Shown here: piece after piece, positions 63,335 through 64,000 of the stretch
Layout of the letters: each line of letters opens with the position of its first letter
Numbering within the stretch: the first letter of the stretch is position 1
Assembly (NCBI RefSeq): GCF_019049325.1
Contig: NZ_JAGMUO010000078.1
Coordinates: 1 to 64,000, forward strand
DNA: 64,000 nt
Source: Streptomyces sp. AC512_CC834
GTDB taxonomy: Bacteria; Actinomycetota; Actinomycetes; Streptomycetales; Streptomycetaceae
Direction: 5' to 3'
Made by a program: the position numbers and the translations under genes
The notes under the pieces: model-generated
The model's input: only the letters and a program-made list of their open reading frames with translations
Database searches by the model: none
Told to the model about the DNA's origin: nothing

Positions 63335-64000
63335 CAGTACTTACGCTCCATCGGCTGGTAGCGGGTCTGGACGACCGGCTTGTAGTCGAGCCGGATGGAC
63401 TCGGCGCCGTCGTCGCCCACCTCGCGGTACGCCATGGTGTGGCGCATGAAGTTGACGTCGTCGCGGGTGGGGAAGTCCTCGCGGTAGTGACCGCCGCGCG
63501 ACTCCTTGCGGGCCAGGGCGGACACCGCCATCACCTCGGCCAGGTCGAGCAGGTTGCCCAGCTCGACGGCCTCCAGCAGGTCGGTGTTGAAGCGCCGGCC
63601 CTTGTCCTGGATCGACACGTTCTTGTACCGGGCGCGCAGCTCGGCGATCTTCTCGACGGCCGTCTTGATCGTCTGCTCGGTGCGGAACACCATGACGTTG
63701 GCGTCCATGCACTCCTGCAGCTCGCGGCGGATCACCGCCACCCGCTCGGTGCCGGTGGCGGAGCGCAGCCGCTCGATCTGCTCGACGACCAGGGACTCGG
63801 GGTCCTCCGGCAGCTCGGTGAAGTCCGCCTTCTGCGCGTACTCCGCCGCGGCGATGCCCGCCCGCTTGCCGAAGACGTTGATGTCGAGCAGCGAGTTGGT
63901 GCCCAGGCGGTTGGCGCCGTGCACCGACACGCAGGCGACCTCGCCGGCCGCGTACAGGCCCGGGACGACGGTGGTGTTGTCCACGAGGACCTCACCCTCG
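63334..64000 (-). CDS. sdhA: succinate dehydrogenase flavoprotein subunit, 3' part only
   Basis: The C-terminal ~222 codons; the gene runs off the right edge. VPGLYAAGEVACVSVHGANRLGTNSLLDINVFG is the FAD-domain end and is spelled here by its core GLYAAGEVACVSVHGANR. The capping helical domain follows, with ALARKESRGGHYREDFP and the C-terminal QTRYQPMERKY. The active-site His and Arg lie in these blocks. It oxidises succinate to fumarate. The FAD-attachment His and the N-terminus are outside the window. Confidence 0.95.
   Translation of the reverse strand, partial: EGEVLVDNTTVVPGLYAAGEVACVSVHGANRLGTNSLLDINVFGKRAGIAAAEYAQKADFTELPEDPESLVVEQIERLRSATGTERVAVIRRELQECMDANVMVFRTEQTIKTAVEKIAELRARYKNVSIQDKGRRFNTDLLEAVELGNLLDLAEVMAVSALARKESRGGHYREDFPTRDDVNFMRHTMAYREVGDDGAESIRLDYKPVVQTRYQPMERKY

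Overview
The window is a high-GC actinobacterial chromosome segment, almost certainly from Streptomyces. Third codon positions are nearly all G or C, GTG and TTG starts are common, genes overlap by ATGA or GTGA, and there are actinobacterial families throughout (DUF397, DUF3017, DUF6350, an 'SCO4848 family' membrane protein, Scr1-type regulators). From memory, the order icmB - DUF5691/SWIM/MoxR/DUF5682/vWA - sucCD - purNH - folD - mdh - betaine genes - glyA - trpS - dac - sdhBA follows the S. coelicolor chromosomal core. This is ordinary core chromosome with accessory pockets. No tRNA, rRNA, IS element, prophage or CRISPR array is visible.

Layout. 0-1.2 kb: the N-terminus of a hydrolase-like protein and a cobalamin-binding mutase small subunit (icmB). 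1.3-9.8 kb: a divergent five-gene island. SWIM zinc-finger and DUF5691 genes run leftward; a MoxR AAA+ ATPase (frameshifted here), DUF5682 and a vWA protein run rightward. Both arms begin at a perfect 11-bp inverted repeat that reads as two back-to-back RecA-NDp (PafBC-type, DNA-damage) promoters. This is the best candidate for an incompletely described system. 10-20 kb: a secreted protein, sucCD, an HTH/sigma-like membrane regulator, a PerM-like membrane protein, and purN-purH.

20.2-29 kb is an accessory signalling/cell-wall pocket. It holds two paralogous secreted peptidoglycan-binding-like proteins, a frameshifted anti-sigma-type ATPase with a 68-aa partner, an Scr1-type XRE regulator with DUF397, a third small peptidoglycan-binding protein, and two FHA-kinase gene pairs. 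The two kinases share a cytoplasmic kinase domain with unusual HGD and DFN motifs, but one carries an extracellular peptidoglycan-binding domain and the other a lysozyme-like domain. An I36-inhibitor-like secreted protein lies between them.

29-47 kb: a DUF4064-like membrane protein, folD-DUF3017, a membrane HTH-DUF2690 protein, mdh behind a 30-bp palindrome, a five-gene choline/glycine-betaine operon, a PEP-mutase/carboxymuconolactone operon divergent from a MocR regulator, and a lipoprotein with a glutathionylspermidine-synthase-like ligase. 47-51 kb: a ZTP riboswitch with glyA, a secreted protein, trpS and a 2'-5' RNA ligase-like protein.

51.3-56.6 kb: a set matching mycobacterial decaprenyl-phospho-arabinose synthesis (DprE2, DprE1, PAP2 phosphatase, UbiA phosphoribosyltransferase, GtrA protein), followed by a YihY-family protein. 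The DprE1 has Ala where the benzothiazinone-target Cys would be. 56.5-64 kb: a D,D-carboxypeptidase, a metallophosphoesterase, a TetR regulator and a membrane protein with a clear promoter/operator pair, small enzymes, and sdhB with the 3' part of sdhA.

Two genes (the MoxR ATPase and the anti-sigma-type ATPase) show single clean frameshifts. They could be real lesions or sequencing errors; the sequence alone cannot decide.
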